A stretch of 64,000 nt of DNA from Clostridium algoriphilum. GTDB taxonomy: Bacteria; Bacillota; Clostridia; Clostridiales; Clostridiaceae. The notes beneath the pieces were generated by a model that searched no databases, was not told the DNA's origin, and saw only the letters and a list, made by a program, of their open reading frames with translations. Where the stretch lies: contig NZ_JAIZZK010000025.1 of the NCBI RefSeq assembly GCF_020443705.1, positions 1 through 64,000 of the forward strand, read 5' to 3'. Of the stretch, positions 1 through 8,637 are shown one piece after another. Numbering within the stretch: position 1 is the stretch's first letter; the number at the start of each line of letters is the position of its first letter. The translations under genes and the position numbers were made by a program.

Positions 1-93
<93 letters not shown>

Positions 94-309
94 AAAGTTT
101 ACACTTTTTATATTTGAAATGAATAATCTGCGCCAACTGTTAAGTTGGTTAGCAAGCTCATTACATACTTTTTAGTCTTACGACTAAAATATTACTTTTA
201 CTAAAGTAATTAACTGGTTAAAACAAAATATTATTTTGTTTCTTTACCTATTTCTCTGTTTAATTTTCAAAGACCAAATAAATTAAATATTTGTCACCTA
301 GTGACTACT
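94..309 (-). promoter_or_regulatory. rrn leader with boxA-like antitermination site
   Basis: This is the transcribed spacer between the rrn promoter and 16S. Read on the minus strand, bases 275-252 give GGTCTTTGAAAATTAAACAG, which resembles the boxA/nut region found upstream of 16S in Firmicutes. A small hairpin around 171-190 (TTTTAGTC / GACTAAAA arms) lies closer to 16S and may be part of the processing region. No open reading frame is apparent. Confidence 0.6.
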
Positions 310-315
310 TTTACT

Positions 316-344
316 ATTCTATCAGTTAACATTATACATGTCAA
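316..344 (-). promoter_or_regulatory. sigma-A promoter of the rrn operon
   Basis: On the minus strand, TTGACA (344-339) and TAGAAT (321-316) are separated by 17 bases. This is close to the housekeeping consensus and about 220 bases upstream of mature 16S, the expected distance for an rrn promoter. Confidence 0.75.
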
Positions 345-451
345 TACTTTTATTTTATTTCAGTTGTTTAACGCCAATTAATAATGCCTGTGTATTCTAA
401 CCTCATATGAGAAAATGGCTACCACAATGTAAAACTAATATAACTTTCTAT

Positions 452-511
452 AATTCACACAAAGAGAAAAAAGAAGCTACTATTAGCTTCCTTTTTCTCT
501 TTGTGTGAATT
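452..511. terminator. long bidirectional hairpin terminator after the glutaredoxin gene
   Basis: Arms at 452-478 and 485-511 pair over 27 bases with one wobble. The core is GAAGCT/AGCTTC flanked by A-rich and T-rich arms, so it can end transcription in both directions. It lies just after the stop codon of the minus-strand glutaredoxin gene. Confidence 0.8.
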
Positions 512-518
512 AGCTAAT

Positions 519-749
519 TTATAAACCTAATATAGAAACTACTTTTTCCTTATCGAACCCAACCATTTCTTCTCCATTAATATCTATCACTGGTACTGAT
601 CTATATCCCTTTTTTATAAGTGCTCTTTTTGCTTCCAAGTTTTCTGATATATTGTGCTCTATATATTCAATGTTGTTTTCTTCAAAAAATTCCTTAGCCA
701 AATGACAGAATCCACATGAATTACTTGTATATATTTCAACTTTATTCAT
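519..749 (-). CDS. glutaredoxin-like thiol redox protein
   Basis: A 76-residue thioredoxin-fold protein with a CGFC redox motif at residues 12-15 (CxxC) and the cis-proline segment SVPVI further on. The size and motifs fit small NrdH/YruB-type glutaredoxins, which reduce disulfides in the cytosol; the physiological partner cannot be told from sequence. The start at 749 is chosen because AAGGAG lies about 8 bases upstream. A longer frame begins 14 codons earlier, but its extra residues come before that ribosome binding site. The gene is monocistronic, between the rrn promoter region and a strong hairpin terminator. Confidence 0.85.
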   Translation of the reverse strand: MNKVEIYTSNSCGFCHLAKEFFEENNIEYIEHNISENLEAKRALIKKGYRSVPVIDINGEEMVGFDKEKVVSILGL

Positions 750-1066
750 AAATAATCTCTCCTTAATTTTATTACTTAAATTCAATCGCATACAATTAAA
801 CCTCTATTTATATTAGCATCATTCTTTACCTAAGTCAATAATATGAACTGCTAATTTTTGCATAAATACTAATTTACGTTTACAATAAATATTTAACTAG
901 TATGACTCTAAGTTTACTAATATATTAAAATATTTTTCATTTTATATTTACATATATTTTATATAATATTATGATAGTCTTAACACTATACGTTAGTGAC
1001 AAAATAATTTATAATTAAATTATACTATAAATAACTAAAAGGATAAATACTAGGAGGTTCCAAATA
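750..1066. other. intergenic region upstream of glutaredoxin and hydE
   Basis: AT-rich spacer between two divergent genes, holding the ribosome binding sites of both. A possible hydE promoter is GTGACA (996-1001) and TATACT (1021-1026), but the 19-base spacing is long, so I do not call it. No RNA gene or small ORF with a ribosome binding site was found. Confidence 0.5.
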
Positions 1067-2110
1067 TTGATTAAGTTATTTGAAATAATAAATAGGGGAA
1101 AAACAGAACATAAATTAAGTAAACAAGAGATCATCGCTCTTTTAGAATGCAATGATATAAATCAAGAACTATTTAAAGCAGCTGATGAAGTACGAAAAAA
1201 ATATGTAAGTGATGAAGTTCAACTTAGAGGGCTTATAGAATTTACTAACATATGCAAAAATAATTGTCTTTACTGCGGACTTAGGCGAGATAATAAAAAT
1301 TTAGTTAAATATAGATTAACAATAGAACAAATTTTAGACTTTGCCACTAAAGCTAAGTCTTTTGGCTATAAAACCATAGTACTCCAAGGTGGTGAAGATG
1401 ATTATTATACAAGAGATATACTCATTAATATAATAAAAGGTATAAAAGCTTTAGATTTAGCCCTAACTTTAAGTATAGGTGAAAAAACTTATGATGAGTA
1501 TAAAGCTTATAGAGATGCAGGTGCCGATAGATATCTTCTTAGAATTGAAACAACAGATAAAACTTTATATGAATATTTAGATCCAGGTATGAGCCACAAA
1601 AACAGACTAGATTGCTTGAAAAATCTAAAGAAATTAGGTTACGAAGTTGGTACAGGTGTCATGGTTGGTCTTCCAAATCAGACTATAGAATCATATGCAA
1701 ATGACATATTATTTTTCAAAGAAATAAATGCAGATATGTTAGGTATAGGACCTTTTATTCCTAATGAGGACACACCACTTGCTAACTTTAAGGGAAAGGA
1801 ATTAACTATGTCCCTTAAGGTTATGGCTATAACACGTTTAATTCTACCTGACATTAACATACCTGCAACCACGGCAATGGAGTCCCTAAATGTAAATGGA
1901 CGCTTAATGGCTCTTCAAAGTGGTGCTAATGTAGTTATGCCTAATGTTACAGAAGGTGAATATAGAAAATACTATGCACTATATCCAGGTAAAATATGTA
2001 CTGGAGATACTCCTGTTCATTGTCGCAGCTGCATAACGGGTAAAATTAATAGTATTGGAAGAACAGTTTCAACTAATTATGGATTTAGAGGAAATAAAAA
2101 CACCAAATAA
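1067..2110 (+). CDS. hydE: [FeFe]-hydrogenase H-cluster maturase HydE (radical SAM)
   Basis: A 347-residue radical SAM protein of the BioB/HydE/PylB group. The CxxxCxxC motif (C63, C67, C70) binds the SAM-cleaving [4Fe-4S] cluster. Near the C-terminus C311, C319 and C322 (C-x7-C-x2-C) match the accessory-cluster cysteines described for Thermotoga HydE, which favours HydE over PylB. HydE acts with HydG and HydF in building the di-iron subcluster of [FeFe]-hydrogenase in the cytosol; the partners are not in this window. The start is TTG at 1067, with AGGAGGT at 1052-1058 giving good spacing; no ATG fits. It has its own terminator at 2122-2147. Confidence 0.92.
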   Translation: MIKLFEIINRGKTEHKLSKQEIIALLECNDINQELFKAADEVRKKYVSDEVQLRGLIEFTNICKNNCLYCGLRRDNKNLVKYRLTIEQILDFATKAKSFGYKTIVLQGGEDDYYTRDILINIIKGIKALDLALTLSIGEKTYDEYKAYRDAGADRYLLRIETTDKTLYEYLDPGMSHKNRLDCLKNLKKLGYEVGTGVMVGLPNQTIESYANDILFFKEINADMLGIGPFIPNEDTPLANFKGKELTMSLKVMAITRLILPDINIPATTAMESLNVNGRLMALQSGANVVMPNVTEGEYRKYYALYPGKICTGDTPVHCRSCITGKINSIGRTVSTNYGFRGNKNTK

Positions 2111-2121
2111 TTTTATAACAT

Positions 2122-2147
2122 AAAAAAGAGCCCGAGGGCTCCTTTTT
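2122..2147. terminator. bidirectional terminator shared by hydE and the small gene behind it
   Basis: Stem GAGCC/GGCTC with a CGAG loop (2128-2141), flanked by an A-run on the left and a T-run on the right, so it works on both strands. It ends hydE (+) and, on the minus strand, the 44-residue gene whose stop codon touches it. Confidence 0.88.
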
Positions 2148-2280
2148 AACGAAATGTATGTTTCGCTTCCTTAATTGGTTTATTATTAACTGGTTCGCCT
2201 TCAGCATCCTTAATTCCCGGTTTATTATGTTTCTTATTTAGATCATGCTGTATATTCATTTTGGTAGCTTTATTTGGCAT
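2146..2280 (-). CDS. small hydrophilic hypothetical protein (44 aa)
   Basis: A short frame with all marks of a real gene. ATG at 2280 is preceded by a strong ribosome binding site (GGGGGAG, about 6 bases away), followed by 44 codons and a TAA at 2146-2148, then the minus-strand face of the hydE terminator. The product begins MPNKATKMNIQHDLNKK, is rich in Lys, Asn and Pro, and has no membrane segment, cysteine pair or recognisable domain. It is probably intrinsically disordered. I do not recognise the family; it does not show the usual alpha/beta SASP signature. A perfect hairpin just upstream (2293-2320) may control it. Confidence 0.6.
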   Translation of the reverse strand: MPNKATKMNIQHDLNKKHNKPGIKDAEGEPVNNKPIKEAKHTFR

Positions 2281-2292
2281 TAAAAACTCCCC

Positions 2293-2320
2293 CTTTCTAG
2301 GATTATATTATCCTAGAAAG
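2293..2320 (-). promoter_or_regulatory. hairpin in the 5' leader of the small gene
   Basis: Perfect 11-base arms CTTTCTAGGAT / ATCCTAGAAAG around a 6-base loop. Its foot touches the ribosome binding site of the 44-residue gene (about 2289-2294). On the minus strand the hairpin precedes the start codon, so it could modulate translation or protect the mRNA end. Confidence 0.4.
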
Positions 2321-2427
2321 CTAGTTTTTATTCTACACTTTTGATATTTGAAATTTCTATGTTATTAAGAAATTTATTTGTTCTGCTATATCTTGTATAG
2401 TTCTTATTCATTTAATAAAATACTATA

Positions 2428-3063
2428 TTAGTGTATAAAGTTCATAAGTATTTTCTTTTCAATTTCTGGTGCTTTAACGTTTGCTTTTCCATTTTCAACT
2501 AATTTCATAAGCCATGCCATGTTTTTCCCAAGTACCCTCATAATTTGTACACCCTCTTTATCTTGTAAGACTTCTCCTGGGCTTGTACCATGAATAACAT
2601 TCCAATAATTTGAAGTTGGAACTAGCATTTCTGAATAATTGATATAATTGTTTAGTTGATTAAATGTTGGCATTCCGCCAGTTCGTCTTACAGCAACAAC
2701 AGATGCACCAACCTTATGTCTTAGTATTCCACCATTATTACCAGCAACAAAGAATGCTCTATCTAAAAATGATTTCATAGTACCTCCCATTGATGCATAA
2801 TGTACAGGAGACCCTAAGATTATTCCATCTGCTTCTTTCATTTTTTGTATCCATTCGTTAACCTCATCACCTGGAAGAACACATTTTTCATCTTTGTTTT
2901 TTGCACATTGATAACAGGCAATACATCCTCTAATTGACTTGTTACCTACATGAATAATTTCTGTTTCTATTCCTTCTTTTTCAAGTTCATTCATAACCAT
3001 TTTTATTGCATGATAAGTATTTCCTTCTTTATTGGGACTTCCGTTAAAAGCTACAACTTTCAT
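2428..3063 (-). CDS. iron-sulfur flavoprotein / NADPH-dependent FMN reductase family
   Basis: A 211-residue flavodoxin-fold protein. The N-terminal FNGSPNKEGNT is the FMN phosphate loop, and GSPVHYASMGGTMKSFLDR is typical of the family. C47, C50, C53 and C61 form a compact C-x2-C-x2-C-x7-C motif like that of methanogen/clostridial Isf proteins, which bind a [4Fe-4S] cluster beside FMN. Electron-transfer or quinone/oxidant reduction is the family role; the substrate is unknown. ATG at 3063 has a GAGG-type site upstream. It lies 51 bases after the ABM-domain gene on the same strand, so the two are probably cotranscribed. Confidence 0.82.
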   Translation of the reverse strand: MKVVAFNGSPNKEGNTYHAIKMVMNELEKEGIETEIIHVGNKSIRGCIACYQCAKNKDEKCVLPGDEVNEWIQKMKEADGIILGSPVHYASMGGTMKSFLDRAFFVAGNNGGILRHKVGASVVAVRRTGGMPTFNQLNNYINYSEMLVPTSNYWNVIHGTSPGEVLQDKEGVQIMRVLGKNMAWLMKLVENGKANVKAPEIEKKILMNFIH

Positions 3064-3114
3064 TTATAAAACCTCCTCGTATATTTACTACAACAAGTTT
3101 ATTATCTAATCTTG

Positions 3115-3399
3115 TTATAATTTTTTATATAAATTAACCTCTGACTGACTTTCTTGTAAATCTTCAAATTTGGGAACAATAGAAGTAAAATGTTTCGAAT
3201 TATTATGACTCTTAATTATGTCTAGGCTTTCCCATTCTTCTATAAATGTTAATACATTCGAATTGTTAGCATCTTGATATAAATTATATGATATATTCCC
3301 TTTTTCTTTTCTACTTTCATTAATAAGTTTTTCTGTCAAAGCTTTAAATTCTTCTACTTTACCCTGCTTTATTGAATTTTTTGCAACTATAGTAATCAT
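3115..3399 (-). CDS. ABM-domain protein, putative quinol monooxygenase (YgiN-like)
   Basis: A 94-residue single-domain protein of the antibiotic biosynthesis monooxygenase (ABM) fold: N-terminal MITIVAKNSIKQGKVEEFKAL, central FIEEWESLDIIKSHNNSKHF, and a C-terminal strand. This ferredoxin-like dimer family includes YgiN quinol monooxygenase and many proteins of unknown activity, so the enzymatic role is tentative. AAAGGGGAG precedes ATG at 3399. Pairing with the downstream flavoprotein suggests a quinone or oxidative-stress redox unit; that is inference. Confidence 0.75.
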   Translation of the reverse strand: MITIVAKNSIKQGKVEEFKALTEKLINESRKEKGNISYNLYQDANNSNVLTFIEEWESLDIIKSHNNSKHFTSIVPKFEDLQESQSEVNLYKKL

Positions 3400-3475
3400 A
3401 TATATCTCCCCTTTTAAATATTATTTAATTAAACATCACTAACTTAAACTATTGTAATTACCCACGATCTTTATT

Positions 3476-4258
3476 TTAAAGCGATGCTATCACATTATAC
3501 ACTCCATCTTCATTATTGCTTTCTGCAATAAAGTTAGCATGTTTTTTTACATCATCTGGAGCATTCTTCATTGCATAACTATAATGTGCTGCATTAAACA
3601 TAGTCAAATCATTATAATAATCGCCGAAAACCATTGTGTTTTTTTTATTTATTTGAAATTTTTCTTGAAGTATTTTTATTGCGTTTCCTTTACTTATCCC
3701 CTTATTCATTATGTCTATCCACTTGTCACCAGATACAACAAATTCAAGTTTATCATTTAGTTTTTCAACTAGATAGTTTACAATAGCTGCAGTTACGCCA
3801 TCAGCTATATAATAGGTGATTTTGTAAACTGGACTTCTTAATTCACTAAAAGATTCTAATCTAATTGTAGGCACATTAACAAATGAGAATTCATTTAACA
3901 TACTTTCTGAAGGTTCCACTATATATGCTTCATTTTCTCCGGCTAAAAATAATTCTTCTCCGAGTTGTGGATTTAAATTTATTACATGCTCTATTTCATC
4001 CTTTGCAATACTATTTGAATAAAGCGTACGTCCGCCATTGTTATACTTAACAAGTGCCCCATTATGAGCAATAAATATCATATCCGTATTTACTTTCCGG
4101 AAATTTTTGCTCAGTTGAGAGTAAAATCTTCCACTTGCTGCTGCGAATTTTATATCCTTATCATGAAAATCATGTATTAAATTAAATATTTTTTCATTTA
4201 TTATTCCCTTATCATTTAATAAGGTTCCATCCATGTCAGTTGCAATGAGTTTTATAAT
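3476..4258 (-). CDS. HAD superfamily phosphatase, Cof type, with apparent ATT start
   Basis: A Cof/YidA-like HAD hydrolase (about 260 aa) acting on small phosphate esters. Motif I is T-D-M-D-G-T-L-L, motif II ASGRF, motif III the lysine in SKGNAIK, motif IV FGDYYNDLTMF. The first in-frame ATG (4234) lies inside motif I and would remove the nucleophilic Asp, so translation must start upstream. Between that ATG and an in-frame TAA (4276-4274) there is no ATG, GTG or TTG. ATT at 4258-4256 lies about 6 bases after GGGGGA and gives the usual family start M-I-K-L-I-A-T-D. The gap to the ABM gene is 76 bases, so it may head that unit. Confidence 0.8.
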   Translation of the reverse strand: MIKLIATDMDGTLLNDKGIINEKIFNLIHDFHDKDIKFAAASGRFYSQLSKNFRKVNTDMIFIAHNGALVKYNNGGRTLYSNSIAKDEIEHVINLNPQLGEELFLAGENEAYIVEPSESMLNEFSFVNVPTIRLESFSELRSPVYKITYYIADGVTAAIVNYLVEKLNDKLEFVVSGDKWIDIMNKGISKGNAIKILQEKFQINKKNTMVFGDYYNDLTMFNAAHYSYAMKNAPDDVKKHANFIAESNNEDGVYNVIASL

Positions 4259-4314
4259 GAGTATTCCCCCTTTTTAGTTATAGGATATTTAACAACTAAT
4301 CCTTATTACTAAAA

Positions 4315-4351
4315 ATGAGCTATAAACGAACTAATGTCGTTTATGGCTCAT
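4315..4351 (-). terminator. terminator of htpG
   Basis: Fifteen-base arms (4315-4329 and 4337-4351) pair with one wobble. On the minus strand the stem is followed by TTTTAG. It lies 29 bases after the htpG stop codon. Confidence 0.8.
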
Positions 4352-4379
4352 AAATATATTGAAATTTTTTAATTCATTA

Positions 4380-6260
4380 TTATATCATAACTTTGCATAC
4401 ATTATTTGTGAATTCTACCGGATCATTAATTGGTAATCCTTCAATAAGTAATGCTTGATTATATAATATATTAGTATATAAATTTAACTTCTCTTTGTCT
4501 TTTTCAAAAGATTCTTTAAGTACTTTAAACATATCATTATTTATATTTATTTCTAAAACTTTGTCTGCCTTTACATTTTCGTTGTTAGGCATAGAATTTA
4601 GTGTTTTCTCCATCTCTATGGTAAGTTCACCATCATTAGATAGACATACTGGATAATTTTTAAGTCGTTTTGAAGCTCGAACGTCCTTAACCTTACCAGA
4701 CAAAACAGTTTTCATATGTTCAAATAATTCTTTATTATCTTTTTCATCATCGCTAGATGGATTTTCTTTTTCTGCTACGTCTATACCTAAATCACCACTT
4801 GATACGGATTTAAATTCCTTTTCTTTATATTTCATTATCATTCTTATAGCAAACTCGTCTACCTCATCTGTGAAGTATAAAATTTCATATCCTTTATCTG
4901 ATACCATTTCAATTTGTGGTAATTTTTCAATTCTTTCATTTGTTTCTCCAGAAGCATAATAAATATATTTTTGATCTTCTGGCATTCTAGAAACATATTC
5001 ATCTAAAGTAACAACTTTTTTCTCTTTTGAGGAATAAAACATTAATAAGTCTTGCAAAACATCTTTATTACTACCAAAATCAGCGTAAATACCATACTTT
5101 AATTGTCTTCCGAATGCTTTGTAAAATTCTTCATACTTTACTCTGTCATTTTTAAGTAAACCATCTAACTCATTTTTAATCTTCGTTTTAATGTTTTTAG
5201 CTATCAGTTTAAGTTGTCTATCATGCTGTAATACTTCTCTAGATATATTAAGCGACAAGTCCTCTGAATCAACTATTCCTTTTACAAAACTAAAATAATC
5301 AGGTAATAAATCTGCACATTTCTCCATAATTAAAACACCACTTGAATATAACTCTAAGCCTTTTTCATATTCTTTTGTATAAAAGTCATAAGGCGTTTTT
5401 TCTGGTATATACAAAATCGCATTATAACTTATAGAGCCATCAACACTGATATGTATATGCCTTGCTGGTTTATCAAAGCCATAGTGTTTTTCAGCGTAGA
5501 AATTGTTATAATCTTCATCTTTAAGTTCGCTTTTGTTTTTTCTCCATATAGGAACCATGCTATTTACGGTTTTTTCCTCAACAAAATCTTCATATTCTGT
5601 TTTGCTACCTTCTTTAAGCTTTGATTGGCTAACATTCATTTTAATTGGGTATCTAATAAAATCAGAATATTTCTTTATGATAGATTTTAGTCCATTTTCA
5701 TCAATAAACTCATCAAAATTATTATCCTCTGTATTCTCTTTTATTTTAAGTGTAATTTCTGTACCAACAGAATCTTTTACGCAAGGCTCTATAGTATAAC
5801 CCTCAGCACCATCTGATTCCCATTTATACGCTTTATCGCTACCAAAAACTTTACTTATAACAGTAATCTTATCAGCTACCATAAATGCAGAATAAAATCC
5901 CACTCCAAATTGCCCAATTATGTCATATCCATCTTTTATTTCATTCTCTTTCTTAAATGCCAAAGATCCACTTTTAGCTATAACTCCAAGATTATCACTA
6001 AGCTCCTCTTCTGTCATTCCAATGCCTGTATCAGAAATTTTTACTGTCCTATTTTCTTTATCGCTTGCTATTGTAATATAATAATTATCTTTTTCAAAAT
6101 TTAATGTGTCATCTGCCAATGTCTTATAATAAATTTTATCAATAGCATCACTAGCATTAGAAATAAGTTCTCTTAAGAATATATCTCTGTGGGTATATAT
6201 TGAATTTACCATCATATCCAAAATTCTCTTAGACTCTGTTTTAAACTGCTTTTTTTCCAA
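4380..6260 (-). CDS. htpG: molecular chaperone HtpG (Hsp90 family)
   Basis: A 626-residue cytosolic ATP-dependent chaperone. The N-terminal GHKL ATPase motifs are present in order: [21 protein letters not shown], and [16 protein letters not shown]. Middle and C-terminal dimerisation domains follow, and the length is normal for bacterial HtpG. The start is TTG at 6260, with AAAGGGG about 9 bases upstream; the family start [10 protein letters not shown] matches. A perfect CIRCE operator lies 45 bases upstream, so HrcA control is expected, unlike Bacillus subtilis htpG, which is outside the HrcA regulon. It is monocistronic. Confidence 0.96.
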   Translation of the reverse strand: MEKKQFKTESKRILDMMVNSIYTHRDIFLRELISNASDAIDKIYYKTLADDTLNFEKDNYYITIASDKENRTVKISDTGIGMTEEELSDNLGVIAKSGSLAFKKENEIKDGYDIIGQFGVGFYSAFMVADKITVISKVFGSDKAYKWESDGAEGYTIEPCVKDSVGTEITLKIKENTEDNNFDEFIDENGLKSIIKKYSDFIRYPIKMNVSQSKLKEGSKTEYEDFVEEKTVNSMVPIWRKNKSELKDEDYNNFYAEKHYGFDKPARHIHISVDGSISYNAILYIPEKTPYDFYTKEYEKGLELYSSGVLIMEKCADLLPDYFSFVKGIVDSEDLSLNISREVLQHDRQLKLIAKNIKTKIKNELDGLLKNDRVKYEEFYKAFGRQLKYGIYADFGSNKDVLQDLLMFYSSKEKKVVTLDEYVSRMPEDQKYIYYASGETNERIEKLPQIEMVSDKGYEILYFTDEVDEFAIRMIMKYKEKEFKSVSSGDLGIDVAEKENPSSDDEKDNKELFEHMKTVLSGKVKDVRASKRLKNYPVCLSNDGELTIEMEKTLNSMPNNENVKADKVLEININNDMFKVLKESFEKDKEKLNLYTNILYNQALLIEGLPINDPVEFTNNVCKVMI

Positions 6261-6304
6261 TTTAAATTTCCCCTTTCATACCAATTCTTTATTTTTTTAT
6301 TTTG

Positions 6305-6331
6305 TTAGCACTCTATTCTACTGAGTGCTAA
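6305..6331 (-). promoter_or_regulatory. CIRCE operator (HrcA binding site)
   Basis: TTAGCACTC, nine bases, then GAGTGCTAA: an exact match to the CIRCE consensus of HrcA-controlled heat-shock genes. It falls at or just after the expected transcription start of htpG, where bound HrcA would block initiation. Confidence 0.96.
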
Positions 6332-6341
6332 ATATAACTCT

Positions 6342-6370
6342 AAATTACACCTTTTTTTATGTTTTGTCAA
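6342..6370 (-). promoter_or_regulatory. sigma-A promoter of htpG
   Basis: On the minus strand, TTGACA (6370-6365), 17 bases, then TAATTT (6347-6342). Transcription would start about 6335, immediately before the CIRCE element. Confidence 0.75.
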
Positions 6371-6868
6371 TGTGCGGAATACATAATATATAAACTTTTT
6401 ATGATTATAATGAGTAAATATCTAATATTTAACAAGATATTACTTTATCGGTATAAGTAAGTCCTTTTCTATTATATGATTTACTAGCCATTCATTTAAG
6501 AATAAACATAAATTAAACTCTCTCCTTTCAATTAATATCAGTATATTATAGAGATTATAATTTATCTTACTTATTTGATTATTATTATATCTTTATCTTA
6601 CTTTGTTTTAATTTAATTTACAAGAATAATCTCCATAATATTCTATACTTTCAATTTACATATTTTTATACTAAGCTTTATTCAACTAAATGTTAACTTT
6701 CATCATGTTTTTGTTTTTAAATAAGCTCTTCTTTTTCGGCACTCAATACCACGATGCTAAAGATTTCTTGTTTTATGCAAATAAAGAAACAAAAGAACCA
6801 TTATACACAAATTGGTTTTTCAGAAACAATTAATTAGATTTTTTATTTTATATTTTTGAATTAAAAAT
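6371..6868. other. intergenic region between htpG promoter and exchanger terminator
   Basis: About 500 AT-rich bases. The only coding-like stretch is a 47-codon plus-strand frame at 6690-6833, listed separately. No promoter pair, RNA gene or repeat stands out in the remainder. Confidence 0.5.
6690..6833 (+). CDS. doubtful orphan ORF or gene remnant (47 aa)
   Basis: A plus-strand frame from ATG 6690 (second ATG at 6705) to TAA 6831. The predicted peptide has a hydrophobic start and a protein-like tail (GTQYHDAKDFLFYANKE, then PLYTNWFFRNN) with aromatic and charged residues unlike random AT-rich translation. No ribosome binding site precedes either ATG, and no promoter or terminator was found. 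It could be the tail of a decayed gene or a chance frame. Confidence 0.22.
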   Translation: MLTFIMFLFLNKLFFFGTQYHDAKDFLFYANKETKEPLYTNWFFRNN

Positions 6869-6895
6869 GGAATAATGCATATCCTGCATTATTCC
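6869..6895 (-). terminator. terminator of the AAEx-type exchanger gene
   Basis: Perfect 11-base arms GGAATAATGCA / TGCATTATTCC. On the minus strand the stem is followed by ATTTTTAATTC. It lies about 100 bases beyond the stop codon of the exchanger gene. Confidence 0.75.
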
Positions 6896-6993
6896 ACTCT
6901 GTATAACCATATACATTCTATCTTTGTAAGAATAAATTAATTCTTAAAATTGTTAATTAATAACTTAGTAACTACTTAGACTTTCTATCCAAT

Positions 6994-8259
6994 TTACGTA
7001 ACCATATGAAGTAAGATTACAAATATTACAGTACATAAAAGACCAAATGGATAGGTTGCCCCATAACCAGATGCAACTTCATCAGTCCCTGTAGCATCAA
7101 TTGCAGCTCCAAGACCTGGGGTACTTGTCATACCACCACATATAGCTCCTGCAATAATAATCCAGTTCATTTTGAATACATACCTTGCTACACAAAAACC
7201 AACCGACAGTGCAAATAAACCAACTCCAAAAGAAATTATTGCAAGTTCTGCTCCACTTCCACCAAGTGCAGCTACAGTTTCATATCCATATTTTAATCCT
7301 ACAATAGCTAGGAACAGAGAAAGGGATAAATCTCTTATTGAATTAAGCACTTTGGTCTCCATTCTAAATGTTAGCGGTCCAATCTTACCTATATGACCAA
7401 GCCATAATGCCATTATAAGTACTCCACCCGTTGATCCCAAACTAAACCATTTTATAAACGGTAGATATATATTTATTGTGCCAAGACCGTATCCAAGCAA
7501 ACATACTATAAGAAATGAAATTATATCCATATGCACTTCTTTTATGTCTTTTTCATTACCTTCCTTATCACTAAGCGACTTCATTTCTAACTTAAATCTT
7601 TCCCTTTCCTTTTCTAAATCCATTTTAAATATAAGAGGAAAAAAGTTCATAGCAATAATTACCACTAATACGCCTGGTGCATACCCAATAGCATGACCAA
7701 GACCAACTTGCGCTTGTGCTTCTATGCCATACTTAGCAGTTGATTCTAAAGCTGCTGCAAGCGCTGGCGAACTTGTTAAAGCTCCTGTATATACTCCCGC
7801 TACAGCGAAGTTGTTTTGTCCCGTAAATATAAGTGTAGCAATATATGTCACTAATGCGCCTGTACCTGTTATCAATCCACCAAGCAGAACAAATTTAGCC
7901 CCATATTTCTTAACAACCTTACCTATATCTTTTCCTGCAAGCAATCCAACTGCCGCAATAAAAAGAATCAGTGTAAATGTGAAAAGTGTATCACTTACTA
8001 CTCCATCCTTTAAATAACCAACTGCATATTTGGGTGCCCCCTTAATTAAACCTTTTTTAGCATCACTAGGATCTATCATGAATGGAACGCAATATTTTGC
8101 ATAAAGTAACCATCCGATAACTATTCCAGTAAATAAACCTCCTGATTGACCAAGACTGAATTTTCCAAATCTAACCCTACCTAGCATTAATCCAGTTACA
8201 GTTGCTAAAAACATAGGAACAAATGGATTCGTTAAAAAAGCGATTAAGTCAAATTTCAT
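6994..8259 (-). CDS. AAEx (aspartate:alanine exchanger) family membrane protein
   Basis: A 421-residue polytopic membrane protein with two homologous halves, each with about five hydrophobic segments. Each half carries the family signature: TGALTSSPALAAA in the first, CGGMTSTPGLGAA in the second. A charged cytosolic loop (about residues 215-245) separates them, but the RCK/TrkA-C domains found between the halves in AspT and YidE are absent. Family members exchange or export amino and dicarboxylic acids; the substrate is not predictable. AAGGAGG precedes ATG at 8259. It is monocistronic, and the 480 bases upstream hold palindromic motifs listed separately. Confidence 0.8.
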   Translation of the reverse strand: MKFDLIAFLTNPFVPMFLATVTGLMLGRVRFGKFSLGQSGGLFTGIVIGWLLYAKYCVPFMIDPSDAKKGLIKGAPKYAVGYLKDGVVSDTLFTFTLILFIAAVGLLAGKDIGKVVKKYGAKFVLLGGLITGTGALVTYIATLIFTGQNNFAVAGVYTGALTSSPALAAALESTAKYGIEAQAQVGLGHAIGYAPGVLVVIIAMNFFPLIFKMDLEKERERFKLEMKSLSDKEGNEKDIKEVHMDIISFLIVCLLGYGLGTINIYLPFIKWFSLGSTGGVLIMALWLGHIGKIGPLTFRMETKVLNSIRDLSLSLFLAIVGLKYGYETVAALGGSGAELAIISFGVGLFALSVGFCVARYVFKMNWIIIAGAICGGMTSTPGLGAAIDATGTDEVASGYGATYPFGLLCTVIFVILLHMVT

Positions 8260-8532
8260 TTTTTTATGCCTCCTTAATTAAATTAGGATAGATGTTTGTT
8301 AATCAAATCAACCCAATAAAATATTATGTTATATAATTGCCAAAGATGTTAAGTATTTAACACAGTTTAGCATAACTACCCCTTTCATTTTTTTCTTTTG
8401 TTTAAAAATAGTATTAGCTTTTTTAATATCATGACTTGGGAATTATCTTCCCTCAGTTATATTTTAGCAAAAGTTGTGCCAAATCTTCAATACCTGTAAA
8501 TGAGGCAATTACAGCGTCATATTTTACGTTAA

Positions 8533-8546
8533 TTGCAATTATGCAA
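8533..8546. promoter_or_regulatory. palindrome TTGCA-ATTA-TGCAA, candidate operator copy 1
   Basis: A perfect inverted repeat of TTGCA around ATTA. Its core TGCA-N4-TGCA with the same centre (opposite orientation) recurs at 8638-8657. It lies between the exchanger gene and the divergent trp leader, so it could belong to either. The cognate regulator is unknown. Confidence 0.35.
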
Positions 8547-8578
8547 CGTTTTTATCCGTTGTTTCTACTTCCACATTG

Positions 8579-8592
8579 TTGAAACGTTTACA
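8579..8592. promoter_or_regulatory. near-cre site (possible CcpA operator)
   Basis: TTGAAACGTTTACA differs from the cre consensus TGWAANCGNTNWCA only at position 2. It lies about 320 bases upstream of the exchanger start codon, so carbon catabolite control of that gene is possible but unproven. Confidence 0.35.
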
Positions 8593-8637
8593 CGCCAAGA
8601 TTATATTGTTAAAAAAATAACTACGCAGTTTTGCAAC

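Noticed and set aside
4235-4258. HAD gene starting at ATG 4234
   Set aside because: That start removes the nucleophilic Asp of motif I; the missing residues are encoded just upstream in the same frame.
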